Origin: Planctomycetota bacterium
GTDB taxonomy: Bacteria; Planctomycetota; UBA1135; GCA-002748355
Direction: 5' to 3'
Length of the DNA: 35,881 bases
NCBI GenBank assembly: GCA_002685965.1
Contig: NYZE01000049.1
Location: 1-35,881, forward strand
The notes beneath the pieces were generated by a model. That model was not told the origin of the DNA. It worked only from the letters and a program-made list of their open reading frames with translations, and did not search any database. Below are positions 15,331 to 23,728 of the stretch, piece by piece (positions within the stretch are counted from its first letter, which is position 1; each line of letters opens with the position of its first letter). The translations under genes and the position numbers were made by a program.

Positions 15331-15401
15331 CACGGGGATCGCCGCCGCGCATCGAGACCCGGCCGTGGTGGACGGCAGGGTCTCCCTCAGGGGCCAGCCC
15401 C

Positions 15402-17867
15402 CTAGCCGCGGAGCTCGGCGCCAGCTTCGGCTGCGGCTTCGCGGACGCGGGTGATGTAGCGCTCTTCGTCCTCGGCGGTCAGCGTGCGCTTGGGCGAGGA
15501 CAGGGTGACGGTGAAGTTGAGGCTCTTCTTGCCCTCGGGGAGGCCCTGGCCACGGTAGACCTCGAACAGGTCGACGGCGCGGACGAGCTTGGGGTTGGCC
15601 TCGCGGCAGAGCCTCGTGAGTTCGGCGACGGTGGTCGACTCGTCGACGAGGAAGGCCAGGTCGACAGGTTGGGAGGGAAACTTGGCTAGCGGCTCGTAGC
15701 TCTGCTCGACCTCCGGCATGCGCAGGAGCTCACGCACGTCGATGCAGAAGGCGGCCGCGACTTCGCCCGGCGCGGTGATGTCGAGCGCTGCCACCGTGCT
15801 CGGGTGTAGCGCGCCGACGTAGGCGACGATGCGGAAGTCGTTGTCGGGATCGTGGAAGACCGCCGTGCGGCCGGGGTGCATCCACGAGATCTGCGCGGCT
15901 TCGCTGTCGCTTAGGCGACGCACCGGTAGCGCGGGTCGGCCCATCCTCCCCAGCAAGTGCTCGACGTGACCGCGCACCGTGCGGCAAGGGCTCTCGGCTT
16001 CCTTGCGTTGGTCGACGAGGGCACCGCAGGCCTGGATGACCTCGAATGGCAGCTTCTTGCCGTCGCGCTCCTCGCCGTCGACTTCCGGGCGATAGCCCTT
16101 GCCGACCTCGAACAGCGGCACGACTTCCTGGCTGCGCAGGTTGACTGGCAGCGAACCGAGCAGCGAGGGCAGCACGTCGCACCGCATACGGGTCATGTGC
16201 GCGGCGACCGCATTGCCGACGCGAGCGTAGGCGCGGTCTTCCAGGTCGAGCTTCGCGCACAGGTCGTCGGGCAGGAAGCTGTAGTTGTAGGCCTCGTCGT
16301 AGCCGCACTCGTAGGCCAGGCACTCCCTGAGCTTCCGCACCAAGGTCAGCTCCGGGTCGTGCACGATCGGCTCGACCCTGGCGCGCGGCGCGAGGGGCTC
16401 TACCTCGTCGTAGCGGTGGCGGCGACCGATCTCCTCGATCAGGTCTTCCTCGATCTCAATGTCCTTGGTGGCGCGCCAGGACGGAACGTCGACGTCGAAG
16501 CTGCCCTCGCCGGCATCGTTGAGCGTGAACCCGAGCGGCTCGAGATACTCACGCGCCCGGTCAGCAGCGATGTCGATGCCGAGCACCTTGGAGGCACGCG
16601 CGGTGCGCAGGCGAACGGTGCGCCCATCGAAGCTCCAGCCCCCCGGATCCGACATCGGACCAGCGATGCGACAGGTCGGCGACAGCTGCTGCAAGAGAGC
16701 CGCAAACTTGGTGGCGCCGGTCGCGGCCCAGGTCGGGTCCAGACTCTTCTCGAAGTGGGCCGACGAATCAGTCCGCAGGCCGACGCGGGTCGACGTGCGG
16801 CGAATCGTCGCCGCGTCAAAGCTCGCCGACTCGAGGAAGACGGCATTCGTGCCCGGCTCCACCATCGTGCCCTCGCCGCCCATCACGCCGGCCAGCGCGA
16901 CCGGGCGATCGCCGTCGCAGATCAGGAGGTCGTCCGCCGTCAGCGTACGGTCCACGGCGTCGAGCGTGCGGATCCTCTCGCCGGGCTCGGCCAGGCGCAC
17001 GACGATCTCGGGGCCGGCAAGGCGGTCGAGGTCGAAGGCATGCATCGGCTGGCCGAGGTCATGCAGGATGAAGTTGGTCAGGTCGACAACGTTGTTGATC
17101 GGTCGCTGCCCGATCGCGAGCAGGAGGAAGCGCAGCCACGCCGGCGATGGTCCGACGACGACGTCGCGCATGACGAGGCCGGTGTAGCGCGGGCACAGTC
17201 CCCGCGACGGGGCGATGTTGATCGGCACCTCCTCGCCGCTGGCGGGGACGTCGATGGCGAGCCTCTCCCCCCCTTCCTGAGTCATGTGCGGCTTGAGCTC
17301 ACGGCCGTAGATCGCCGCGAGCTCGCGCGCGAAACCGTAGTGCCCCCACAAATCGGGCCGGTGGGTCAGTGACTTGTTGTCGATGTCGATCAGCGTGTCG
17401 CGCGCCGGTAACACGTCTAACAAGGGCGTGCCAGGTGCGACGTCGGTGTCGAGGACGAGGATGCCGTCGTGCTCTTCCGAGATGCCGAGCTCGCGCTCGG
17501 AGCAGATCATGCCCTCGGAGGCTTCGCCGCGGATCTTGGTCTTCTTGAGCTTCTTGCCGTCGACCGGCAGGCGTTGGCCGACGCGCAAGAGCGCGATCGA
17601 CTGGCCCTGGGCGACGTTGGGCGCGCCGCACACGACCTGCAGGAAGTCGCCGGGACCTGCCTGCACGCGGGTCAGCGACAGCTTGTCGGCGTTCGGGTGG
17701 CGATCGCACTCGACGACGTTACCGACGATCACCTCAGAGAGCGCGTCACCGAACGAAGACACGCCTTCGACCTCGGCCGTCGCCATCGTCAAGTCGAGCG
17801 CAAGCTGCTGCGGGTCGATGCCGTCGAGGTCGACGTAGCGCTGCAACCACTTCAGGGAGAGCAGCAT
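15402..17867 (-). CDS. pheT: Phenylalanyl-tRNA synthetase beta subunit
   Basis: This 821-residue subunit forms the alpha2-beta2 phenylalanyl-tRNA synthetase with PheS. It has the N-terminal tRNA-binding (EMAP-like) domain (about 40-150, with LSLTRVQAGPG), the B3/B4 editing domain (with NNVVDLTNFILHDLGQPMHAFD), the B5 DNA-binding-like domain, the inactive catalytic-like core and the C-terminal ferredoxin-fold anticodon-binding domain (from AKFPSQPVDLAFLVD to the end). The ATG at 17867, not the upstream in-frame start, is chosen: it has AGGAGG seven bases ahead, gives the canonical MLLSLKWLQRYV start and lies 1 bp after the pheS stop. It is the last gene of the block and converges with the M28 peptidase across 71 bp. 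Confidence 0.96.
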   Translation of the reverse strand: MLLSLKWLQRYVDLDGIDPQQLALDLTMATAEVEGVSSFGDALSEVIVGNVVECDRHPNADKLSLTRVQAGPGDFLQVVCGAPNVAQGQSIALLRVGQRLPVDGKKLKKTKIRGEASEGMICSERELGISEEHDGILVLDTDVAPGTPLLDVLPARDTLIDIDNKSLTHRPDLWGHYGFARELAAIYGRELKPHMTQEGGERLAIDVPASGEEVPINIAPSRGLCPRYTGLVMRDVVVGPSPAWLRFLLLAIGQRPINNVVDLTNFILHDLGQPMHAFDLDRLAGPEIVVRLAEPGERIRTLDAVDRTLTADDLLICDGDRPVALAGVMGGEGTMVEPGTNAVFLESASFDAATIRRTSTRVGLRTDSSAHFEKSLDPTWAATGATKFAALLQQLSPTCRIAGPMSDPGGWSFDGRTVRLRTARASKVLGIDIAADRAREYLEPLGFTLNDAGEGSFDVDVPSWRATKDIEIEEDLIEEIGRRHRYDEVEPLAPRARVEPIVHDPELTLVRKLRECLAYECGYDEAYNYSFLPDDLCAKLDLEDRAYARVGNAVAAHMTRMRCDVLPSLLGSLPVNLRSQEVVPLFEVGKGYRPEVDGEERDGKKLPFEVIQACGALVDQRKEAESPCRTVRGHVEHLLGRMGRPALPVRRLSDSEAAQISWMHPGRTAVFHDPDNDFRIVAYVGALHPSTVAALDITAPGEVAAAFCIDVRELLRMPEVEQSYEPLAKFPSQPVDLAFLVDESTTVAELTRLCREANPKLVRAVDLFEVYRGQGLPEGKKSLNFTVTLSSPKRTLTAEDEERYITRVREAAAEAGAELRG

Positions 17868-17868
17868 G

Positions 17869-18876
17869 TCACGCCCTCCTGAACTGACGCAGGAAGCGCC
17901 GGTCGCCACCGGTGAAGTCGCGGATGTCGGTGATGCCGTAGCGGAGCATGGCCAGACGCTGCAAGCCGAGACCGAAGGCGAACCCTGTCCACTCTTCGGG
18001 ATCGATGCCGCCGAAGCGCAGCACTTCAGGGTGCACCATCCCGCAGGGCAAGATCTCGAGCCACTTGTCCTCGCCGCTGTCGAAGGGGTCGTGCACGTCG
18101 AGCTCGAAGCCGGGCTCCACGAAGGGGAAGAAGCCGGGGCGCAGGCGGATCTTCGGGTCCTTGCCGAGGATCTCGCGCAGCAGCGTCTTCATGACATAGA
18201 TCAGGTGCGCGACCGAGATGTCGCGATCCACCATGAGCCCTTCCATTTGATAAAAGGTGTGCTCGTGCGTCGCGTCGACCGCTTCGTTGCGGAAGCAGCG
18301 ACCCGGCACGATGACGCGCAGCGGCGCGCCGAGTTTCAGCATCGCACGCAGCTGCGTCGGCGAAGTGTGCGTGCGCAGACAGTTTCCGTCGTCGAGCCAG
18401 AAGGTGTCCTGCGTATCGCGCGCCGGGTGCGACGCCGGGATGTTGAGCGCGTCGAAGTTGAACCACTCGAACTCGACCTCGGGGCCGTCGCACTGGCTAA
18501 AGCCCATGCCCTCGAAGATGTCGACGAGCTCGTGCGTGACCTGGGTGATCGGGTGCAGGTTGCCGACGAGCGGCGGGATGCCGGGCTCGGTCGGGTCGAA
18601 GGGGCCGCCTTCCAGTGCATCGGCGAGCGCCACGCCGGAGAGTTTCTCCTCGCGCGCCTCGAGTCTGGTGGTCACGTCCACCTTGGCGTCGTTGACCGCC
18701 TTGCCGAAGGCAGGGCGCTCCTCGGCCGACAGCGTGCCGAGGCTCCGCAACAGCGCGGTCAGGGCACCCTTCTTGCCGAGGTACTGCGACTCGGCGCCCT
18801 TGAGGGCGTCGAGGTTCTCTGCCGCATCGATGGCCGCGAGGGCCTCGGCCCTCAGCTGTGCGAGGTCCGGGCTCAT
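17869..18876 (-). CDS. pheS: Phenylalanyl-tRNA synthetase alpha subunit
   Basis: This 335-residue subunit contains the class II aminoacylation site that charges tRNA-Phe. The N-terminal coiled-coil arm spans about residues 1-85. Motif 1 lies near HPITQVTHELVDIFEGMGF, motif 2 is GRCFRNEAVDATHEHTFYQME, and motif 3 is GFAFGLGLQRLAMLRYGI. The phenylalanine-pocket region near EPGFELDVHDPF and the Cys-Gly-Met of LPCGMVHPEVL are typical. Length is normal for bacterial PheS. It starts 19 bp after rplT and is followed after 1 bp by pheT, in the widespread order infC-rpmI-rplT-pheS-pheT. Confidence 0.97.
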   Translation of the reverse strand: MSPDLAQLRAEALAAIDAAENLDALKGAESQYLGKKGALTALLRSLGTLSAEERPAFGKAVNDAKVDVTTRLEAREEKLSGVALADALEGGPFDPTEPGIPPLVGNLHPITQVTHELVDIFEGMGFSQCDGPEVEFEWFNFDALNIPASHPARDTQDTFWLDDGNCLRTHTSPTQLRAMLKLGAPLRVIVPGRCFRNEAVDATHEHTFYQMEGLMVDRDISVAHLIYVMKTLLREILGKDPKIRLRPGFFPFVEPGFELDVHDPFDSGEDKWLEILPCGMVHPEVLRFGGIDPEEWTGFAFGLGLQRLAMLRYGITDIRDFTGGDRRFLRQFRRA

Positions 18877-18895
18877 GGCTACATCCCCTCGCGGA

Positions 18896-19252
18896 CTAGG
18901 CGGACAGCGCCGCCTTGGCCTTGTCTACGATGCCGGCAAACGCGTTCGGGTCGTGGATCGCCAGCTCGGAGAGCTGCTTGCGGTCGAGCAGGATGCCGGC
19001 CTTCTTCAGGCCATTGATGAGCCGGCTGTACTGCAGCCCGTGCAGGCCGGCGGCGGCCGACAGGCGCGTGATCCAGAGGCGGCGGAAGTCGCGCTTCTTG
19101 AGCCGGCGATGCCTGTAGGCATAGGTCTGCGCACGCATGACCGCTTCGGTCGCGGTGCGGATGAGGCGATGCCTGCCACCGACGTAGCCCTTGGCGAGCT
19201 TGAGGATGCGGCGGCGACGCTTGCGTGACGCTGGTCGTGCGGTAACGCGCAT
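18896..19252 (-). CDS. rplT: 50S ribosomal protein L20
   Basis: This 118-residue basic protein is L20, an early 23S rRNA-binding assembly protein of the large subunit. Typical blocks are [21 protein letters not shown] near residues 18-38, then [16 protein letters not shown] and [11 protein letters not shown] at the C-terminus. Length is canonical. It begins 1 bp after the rpmI stop. In E. coli and Bacillus, L20 or its leader regulates this operon; no such structured site was recognised here. Confidence 0.98.
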   Translation of the reverse strand: MRVTARPASRKRRRRILKLAKGYVGGRHRLIRTATEAVMRAQTYAYRHRRLKKRDFRRLWITRLSAAAGLHGLQYSRLINGLKKAGILLDRKQLSELAIHDPNAFAGIVDKAKAALSA

Positions 19253-19253
19253 A

Positions 19254-19448
19254 TCAGCCTCCCAACAACGTCCTCATGGTCTTGGCCTGCAAGCCGACCA
19301 CGAGTGCTGCCTTGCGCAGGTTGCGCTTTTGTTTGCGCGAACGGCGCACCAACATGTGACTGGTGTTGGCGTGACCACGTTTGACCTTGCCGGTCTTGGT
19401 CAGCTTCATGCGCTTGGCGACTGCCTTGCACGTCTTGGCTTTTGGCAT
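19254..19448 (-). CDS. rpmI: 50S ribosomal protein L35
   Basis: This 64-residue basic protein is L35 of the large ribosomal subunit, beginning [20 protein letters not shown] and containing [16 protein letters not shown]. The ATG at 19448 is preferred over an in-frame one at 19499 because it gives the conserved N-terminus and has GAGGA four bases upstream. It lies between infC and rplT, with a 143-bp gap to infC and 1 bp to rplT. Confidence 0.97.
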   Translation of the reverse strand: MPKAKTCKAVAKRMKLTKTGKVKRGHANTSHMLVRRSRKQKRNLRKAALVVGLQAKTMRTLLGG

Positions 19449-19591
19449 CTTGTCCTCGTCTCGTTGACGTTCGCCTCCAGCGCGTAACGGGCAAGCCATG
19501 AGCCCGGTTCCGGACCGCCGAAGGTTGTCTCCCGAATTGGGCCGCGGAGTCTAGGGAGCGGGGTCGGTCGGCGCAAGAAGCGTCCGCGGGC

Positions 19592-20128
19592 CTACTTCTT
19601 GGCCTTGGACACGATCATGTTCATGCGACGGCCCTCGAGACGCGGCTCGCGCTCGATCTTGGCCAGGTCGGCGAGCGCCTCGACGAAGCGGCGCATGACG
19701 TCGAGGCCGACCTCCTGGTGGGCCATCTCACGACCACGGAACAAGCAGGTGACCTGGACCTTGTCGCCCTTGGCGAGGAACTCCTTGGCGCGCCTGACCT
19801 TCACGTCGAGGTCGCCCTGGGCGATCTTCGGGCGGACGCGAACCTCCTTGAGGTGGACCTGGTGTTGCTTCTTCTTCGATGCGTGCGCCTTCTTCTTGGT
19901 CTCGTACTTGAACTTCCCGTAGTCCATGATGCGACAGACGGGAGGGCGCTGGTTCGCTGCTACTTCGACGAGATCGAGGCCACGTTCCTTGGCCATCGCC
20001 AGCGCTTCGGCAGTCTCGGTCTCTCCGATTTGCGCGTTGTCCTCGTCGATCAAGAAGATCGGCGTCAGCCGGATCTGCTCATTTACTCGGTGGGAATCGC
20101 GCGGTGGCGCTTGTGGTGCGTACTTCAA
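19592..20128 (-). CDS. infC: Translation initiation factor IF-3
   Basis: This 178-residue protein is IF-3, which keeps ribosomal subunits apart and proofreads the start codon. The N-terminal domain begins RVNEQIRLTPIFLIDEDNAQIG and contains the PPVCRIMDYGKFKYE signature. A Lys-rich linker and the C-terminal domain, ending with GRRMNMIVSKAKK, follow. The best start is a TTG at 20128. It stands only three bases after a perfect AGGAGG (20132-20137); no ATG or GTG gives a sensible N-terminus. Rare start codons on infC are known in other bacteria, where IF-3 discriminates against them and so limits its own synthesis; the same could operate here. It lies 207 bp downstream of thrS and may have its own promoter. 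Confidence 0.95.
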   Translation of the reverse strand: MKYAPQAPPRDSHRVNEQIRLTPIFLIDEDNAQIGETETAEALAMAKERGLDLVEVAANQRPPVCRIMDYGKFKYETKKKAHASKKKQHQVHLKEVRVRPKIAQGDLDVKVRRAKEFLAKGDKVQVTCLFRGREMAHQEVGLDVMRRFVEALADLAKIEREPRLEGRRMNMIVSKAKK

Positions 20129-20131
20129 GAA

Positions 20132-20137
20132 CCTCCT
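20132..20137 (-). promoter_or_regulatory. Strong Shine-Dalgarno of infC, very close to a TTG start
   Basis: The minus strand reads AGGAGG-TTC-TTG, a full consensus Shine-Dalgarno with only a 3-base spacer to the inferred TTG start. The strong site with a poor start codon fits control of initiation by IF-3. Confidence 0.6.
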
Positions 20138-20184
20138 AATGCGCTACGGGCATGTGCCATGCGGACACTGCGCCGGGACGCTCT

Positions 20185-20213
20185 CTTACAGGGCAGTTGA
20201 CAGGCTTGCTCAA
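20185..20213 (-). promoter_or_regulatory. Candidate sigma-70 promoter for infC
   Basis: On the minus strand TTGAGC (20208-20213) and TGTAAG (20185-20190) are separated by exactly 17 bases, each matching consensus at four of six positions. It lies about 57 bp before the infC start in the 207-bp gap after thrS, and would give infC-rpmI-rplT-pheST a promoter separate from thrS. Confidence 0.35.
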
Positions 20214-20335
20214 TGGGCGAGCGATCACGATAGCCGACTCGCTCGGGAGCGCAGGGTGCCCCCTTGTGCGGATCGAATGTTCGGCGTTCAGGTGGCGTGG
20301 ACGCATTCGAGACGGGAGCGCTTGTAGCCGCCACA

Positions 20336-22288
20336 TCATGTTCTTTCCCGAACCCGCCGGGAAATGTCGCTCGACAGCTCGGCGGGCGAAAGGGCGCCGA
20401 GATCGCCGTCCTTACGGTGGCGCACGGCGAGCTTGCCGGACTCGAGCTCGCTGTCGCCGATGACGGCGACGAGCTGGATCTTGCTCTGCCACAAGTGGTT
20501 GCGAATCTTGGCCCCCACCTTCTCGGACGAGGTGTCGAGCTCGACGCGGTGACCGGCTTCGCGCAGCTCCCGCACGGTGGCCGAAGCGGCGTCCGCGTGG
20601 CGCTCGCCGACCGATAATACGACCGCTTGGACCGGCGCCAGCCACAGCGGGAAGCAGCCTGAGTAGTTCTCGATCAGGATGCCAAAGAAGCGCTCGAGCG
20701 AGCCGAGCAACGCGCGGTGGATCATGATCGGGCGGTGGGTTCCGCCGTCGTCACCGATGAAGCTCAGGTCGAAGCGGTCCGGCAGGTTGAAGTCGCACTG
20801 GATGGTCGAACACTGCCACATGCGGCCGATCGAGTCGCGGATCTTGACGTCGATCTTCGGGCCGTAGAACGCGCCGCCGCCTTCGTCGACATCATAGGCG
20901 ATGCCGGATGCGTCGAGGGCCTTGCGCAAGGCAGCGGTCGCGGTGTCCCAGATGGCTACATCGCCGACAGCCTTCTCGGGCCTGGTCGAGAGCTCGAGAT
21001 CAAAGTCCTCGAAGCCGAACGCGCGCAGCATGTCGAGCACGAAGTCGAGCACGCGCGCGATCTCGTCGTCGAGCTGCGATGGCGTGCAGAAGATGTGTGC
21101 GTCGTCCTGGGTGAAGCCGCGCACGCGCATGAGGCCGTGCAGCATGCCGGCGCCTTCGTAGCGGTACACGGTGCCGAGTTCGGCCCAACGGAACGGCAGC
21201 TCGCGGTAGGAGCGACGCCGGTCCTTGAACATCATGACGTGGAACGGGCAGTTCATCGGCTTGAGCAGGTACTGCTGCCCGTCGATGTCCATGCCGGAGT
21301 ACATCGACTCCGCGTAGAAGTCGAGGTGGCCGGAGGTCTGCCAGAGGTCCGCCTTGGCAACGTGTGGGCTGTAGACGATGTCGTAGCCGCCGTCTAGGTG
21401 CTGCGCGCGCCAGAACTCTTCGATCTTGTGGCGGATGAAACCGCCCTTCGGATGCCAGAGCACAAGGCCAGCGCCGAACTCGCCCATGGTCGAGAACAGG
21501 TCGAGTTCCTTGCCGATGCGACGGTGATCGCGCTTGGTCGCTTCCGCGAGGCGGTTCTTGTGCGCTTCCATCGCCTTCTTGGTGGCGAAGGCGTGGCCGT
21601 AGATGCGGGTGAGCATCTTGTTGGACGCATCGTCACCTAGATAGGCGCCGGCGATCGACAGGACGGCGAAGCCGTCGCCGAGCTTGCCGCTCGACGGGAT
21701 GTGCGGGCCGCGGCACAGGTCGGTGAAGCCGCCGTGCTTGTAGAAGCTGATCTCGTCGTCGTCGGGCGTGCGCTCGAGGATCGGGATCTTGTAGTCGTCC
21801 TCGAGGTCGCGCGCGATGCGGAGCGCTTCCGGCTTGTCGACGACCACGCGCTCGAAGGGGCTGTCCTCGGCGACGATCTCCGCCATCAGCTTCTCGATCT
21901 TGGGCAGATCGTCATCGGTGATCGGCTTGTCGCCGAAGTCGATGTCGTAGTAGAAGCCGTAACGCTCATCGTCGACGGCAGGGCCCTTCCAGAGCTTGGC
22001 GTCGGGGCGCATACGCTTGACGGCGTCGGCCATGATGTGCGCGCCGGAGTGGCGCAGCATCGTGAGGCCTTCGGCGCTGTCGCGGGTGACGACCGCGACG
22101 CTGGCGTCGGCGTCGATCGACGTCGACAGGTCGAGGGGGACGTCGTTCACGCGGATCGCGAGGGCGGCTTTGGCGAGGCCCTTGCCGATCGAGGCGGCAA
22201 TGTCAGCGCCCGTGGTGCCTGCCGCATAGACGCGCTCGGAGCCATCGGGAAGGGTGATCTTGATCTCAACGTCGCTGGAAACACTCAT
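20336..22288 (-). CDS. thrS: Threonyl-tRNA synthetase
   Basis: This 650-residue class II synthetase charges tRNA-Thr. Residues about 5-65 are the TGS domain. The editing domain follows, with the zinc/editing motif HSGAHIMADAV and DLCRGPHIPSSG. The catalytic core has the zinc-binding Cys in LKPMNCPFHVMMF, motif 2 in RWAELGTVYRYEGAGMLHGL, His in TQDDAHIFC and motif 3 in HRALLGSLERFFG. The anticodon-binding domain starts near WLAPVQAVVLSVG. Length and all key motifs are normal. It follows serS after a 204-bp gap that contains a candidate promoter and two small hairpins, and precedes infC in the common thrS-infC arrangement. Confidence 0.97.
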   Translation of the reverse strand: MSVSSDVEIKITLPDGSERVYAAGTTGADIAASIGKGLAKAALAIRVNDVPLDLSTSIDADASVAVVTRDSAEGLTMLRHSGAHIMADAVKRMRPDAKLWKGPAVDDERYGFYYDIDFGDKPITDDDLPKIEKLMAEIVAEDSPFERVVVDKPEALRIARDLEDDYKIPILERTPDDDEISFYKHGGFTDLCRGPHIPSSGKLGDGFAVLSIAGAYLGDDASNKMLTRIYGHAFATKKAMEAHKNRLAEATKRDHRRIGKELDLFSTMGEFGAGLVLWHPKGGFIRHKIEEFWRAQHLDGGYDIVYSPHVAKADLWQTSGHLDFYAESMYSGMDIDGQQYLLKPMNCPFHVMMFKDRRRSYRELPFRWAELGTVYRYEGAGMLHGLMRVRGFTQDDAHIFCTPSQLDDEIARVLDFVLDMLRAFGFEDFDLELSTRPEKAVGDVAIWDTATAALRKALDASGIAYDVDEGGGAFYGPKIDVKIRDSIGRMWQCSTIQCDFNLPDRFDLSFIGDDGGTHRPIMIHRALLGSLERFFGILIENYSGCFPLWLAPVQAVVLSVGERHADAASATVRELREAGHRVELDTSSEKVGAKIRNHLWQSKIQLVAVIGDSELESGKLAVRHRKDGDLGALSPAELSSDISRRVRERT

Positions 22289-22350
22289 GGGTCAGTCCTC
22301 GCTTCGCTCTTTCGAAGACGCGTGCCTGCCAGGCAGCAGACCGGAAGCGG

Positions 22351-22366
22351 GAGCCCTGCCGGGCTC
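22351..22366 (-). other. Hairpin in the thrS leader
   Basis: GAGCCCTGCCGGGCTC forms a perfect 6-bp stem with a 4-base loop about 63 bp before the thrS start. A second, smaller inverted repeat (TGCCT-GCC-AGGCA) is at 22323-22335. No run of T follows on the coding strand, so neither looks like an intrinsic terminator. They could take part in leader control of thrS, but no T-box signature was found. Confidence 0.35.
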
Positions 22367-22412
22367 TAACCGCACGTTCGCATCTGCGTTCGAATGAGGC
22401 CCATGAAGTGTG

Positions 22413-22442
22413 CTTATCGGCAGCGGCATGAGAATGGGTCAA
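22413..22442 (-). promoter_or_regulatory. Candidate sigma-70 promoter for thrS
   Basis: On the minus strand TTGACC (22437-22442) is followed after 18 bases by GATAAG (22413-22418). An alternative perfect TTGACA lies at 22454-22459, with CATTCT 17 bases on. Transcription would begin near 22406 and give a leader of about 115 bases before the thrS ATG. Confidence 0.4.
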
Positions 22443-22492
22443 GCCCCCTCCGCTGTCAAGCCAGCCGGTGTCCCGCACGGGGTCTGCCCCCT

Positions 22493-23719
22493 TCAGCGAC
22501 ACATGTACTTGCGAAGGGGTTCGGGGTAGGCGATCGAGCCGTCGGGTTCTTGGTGGTTCTCGAGGATGGCGAGGACGAGGCGGGTGGAGGCCGCGACGGT
22601 GTTGTTGAGGGTGTGGCAGAAGCGGGTCTTGCCGTCCTCGTCGCGGTAGCGGAGTTTGAGGCGGCGGGATTGGAAGTCGTGGAAGCGTGAGGCGCTGTGG
22701 GTTTCGCCGTAGCTGTCGCGGGAGGGCATCCAGGTTTCGATGTCGAACTTCTGGATCTGGGGTTGGCCGAGGTCACCGCCGCAGACGTTGACGACGCGGT
22801 ATGGCAGCTCGAGGGCTTGCAGGATCTCCTCGGAGTTCTTGGTGATCTCGAGGTGGTGCTCCAGTGAGAGCACGGGATCGGCGCGATCGACGATGACCTG
22901 CTCGACCTTCTGGAACTGGTGCACGCGGTAGAGGCCCTTGGTGTCCTTGCCGTAGGTGCCGGCCTCGCGGCGGAAGCAGACGGAGCGGGCGACGTAGCGC
23001 TTGGGGAGCTCTGCGAGCGAGAGAATCTCGTCGGAGTGATAGGCCGTCAGCGGGACCTCGGCCGTGCCGACGAGGCTGAGTTCGTCCTTCTCGCAGCGGT
23101 AGGTCTGCTCCTCGCCGCCGGGAAAGTAGGCCGTGCCGAACATCGCCGGATCGCGCACGAGGAGCGGCACCTCCATCGGGGTGAAGCCCTTGGCAATCAT
23201 GTGTTCAAGGGCGAAGCTCATGAGCGCCTCGACGAGCCTTACGGCGTCGTTCTTGAGGAAGTAGTGACGCGAGCCCGCGATCTTGACGCCACGCGGCGCG
23301 TCGATCATGTCGAGCGCTTCGCCGAGCTCGATGTGACTCTTCGGCTCGAAGTCGAAGGTCCGTACCTCTCCCCAGCGACGGATCTCCACGTTGTCGGCGT
23401 CGGTCTCGCCGTCGGGAACCTCGGCCGCCGGGATGTTCGGGAGCTGCAGAGCGAGCAACTCGCGTCGCTCCATCAGCTGCCGCTGGCGCTCCGTCAGATC
23501 CTGGATCTGTCCCTTGAGCTCCTTGAGGCGCTCCCTGTCGCCGGACTTGCCCGACGCCTTCTGCTCAGCCCGCAGCCCCTCGACATGCGGCAACACTTCG
23601 CGCAGTTCGGCGTCGAGGCGAACGAACTCGTCAACCACTGCCTCGCACGGCAGGTGCTTCTTGCGGCCCGCCTCTTTGACTACGTCCGGGTGCTCGCGCA
23701 CCCACTTCGGATCGAGCAT
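22493..23719 (-). CDS. serS: Seryl-tRNA synthetase
   Basis: This 408-residue class II synthetase charges tRNA-Ser and also tRNA-Sec where present. It starts MLDPKWVREHPDVVKEAG. The N-terminal coiled-coil tRNA-binding arm spans about 30-105, rich in Lys, Glu, Leu and Gln. Motif 1 is near EHMIAKGFTPMEVPLLV, the serine-binding TAE sits in VGTAEVPLTAYH, motif 2 is RSVCFRREAGTYGKDTKGLY, and motif 3 ends NNTVAASTRLVLAILENHQ. Length is typical. It begins 9 bp after the stop of the 717-residue secreted-protein gene, so it is probably transcribed from that gene's promoter. Confidence 0.97.
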   Translation of the reverse strand: MLDPKWVREHPDVVKEAGRKKHLPCEAVVDEFVRLDAELREVLPHVEGLRAEQKASGKSGDRERLKELKGQIQDLTERQRQLMERRELLALQLPNIPAAEVPDGETDADNVEIRRWGEVRTFDFEPKSHIELGEALDMIDAPRGVKIAGSRHYFLKNDAVRLVEALMSFALEHMIAKGFTPMEVPLLVRDPAMFGTAYFPGGEEQTYRCEKDELSLVGTAEVPLTAYHSDEILSLAELPKRYVARSVCFRREAGTYGKDTKGLYRVHQFQKVEQVIVDRADPVLSLEHHLEITKNSEEILQALELPYRVVNVCGGDLGQPQIQKFDIETWMPSRDSYGETHSASRFHDFQSRRLKLRYRDEDGKTRFCHTLNNTVAASTRLVLAILENHQEPDGSIAYPEPLRKYMCR

Positions 23720-23728
23720 CCGAGAAGG

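Noticed and set aside
22289-22492. T-box riboswitch in the thrS leader
   Set aside because: Only two small hairpins were seen; no T-box sequence, specifier loop or terminator/antiterminator pair was found.
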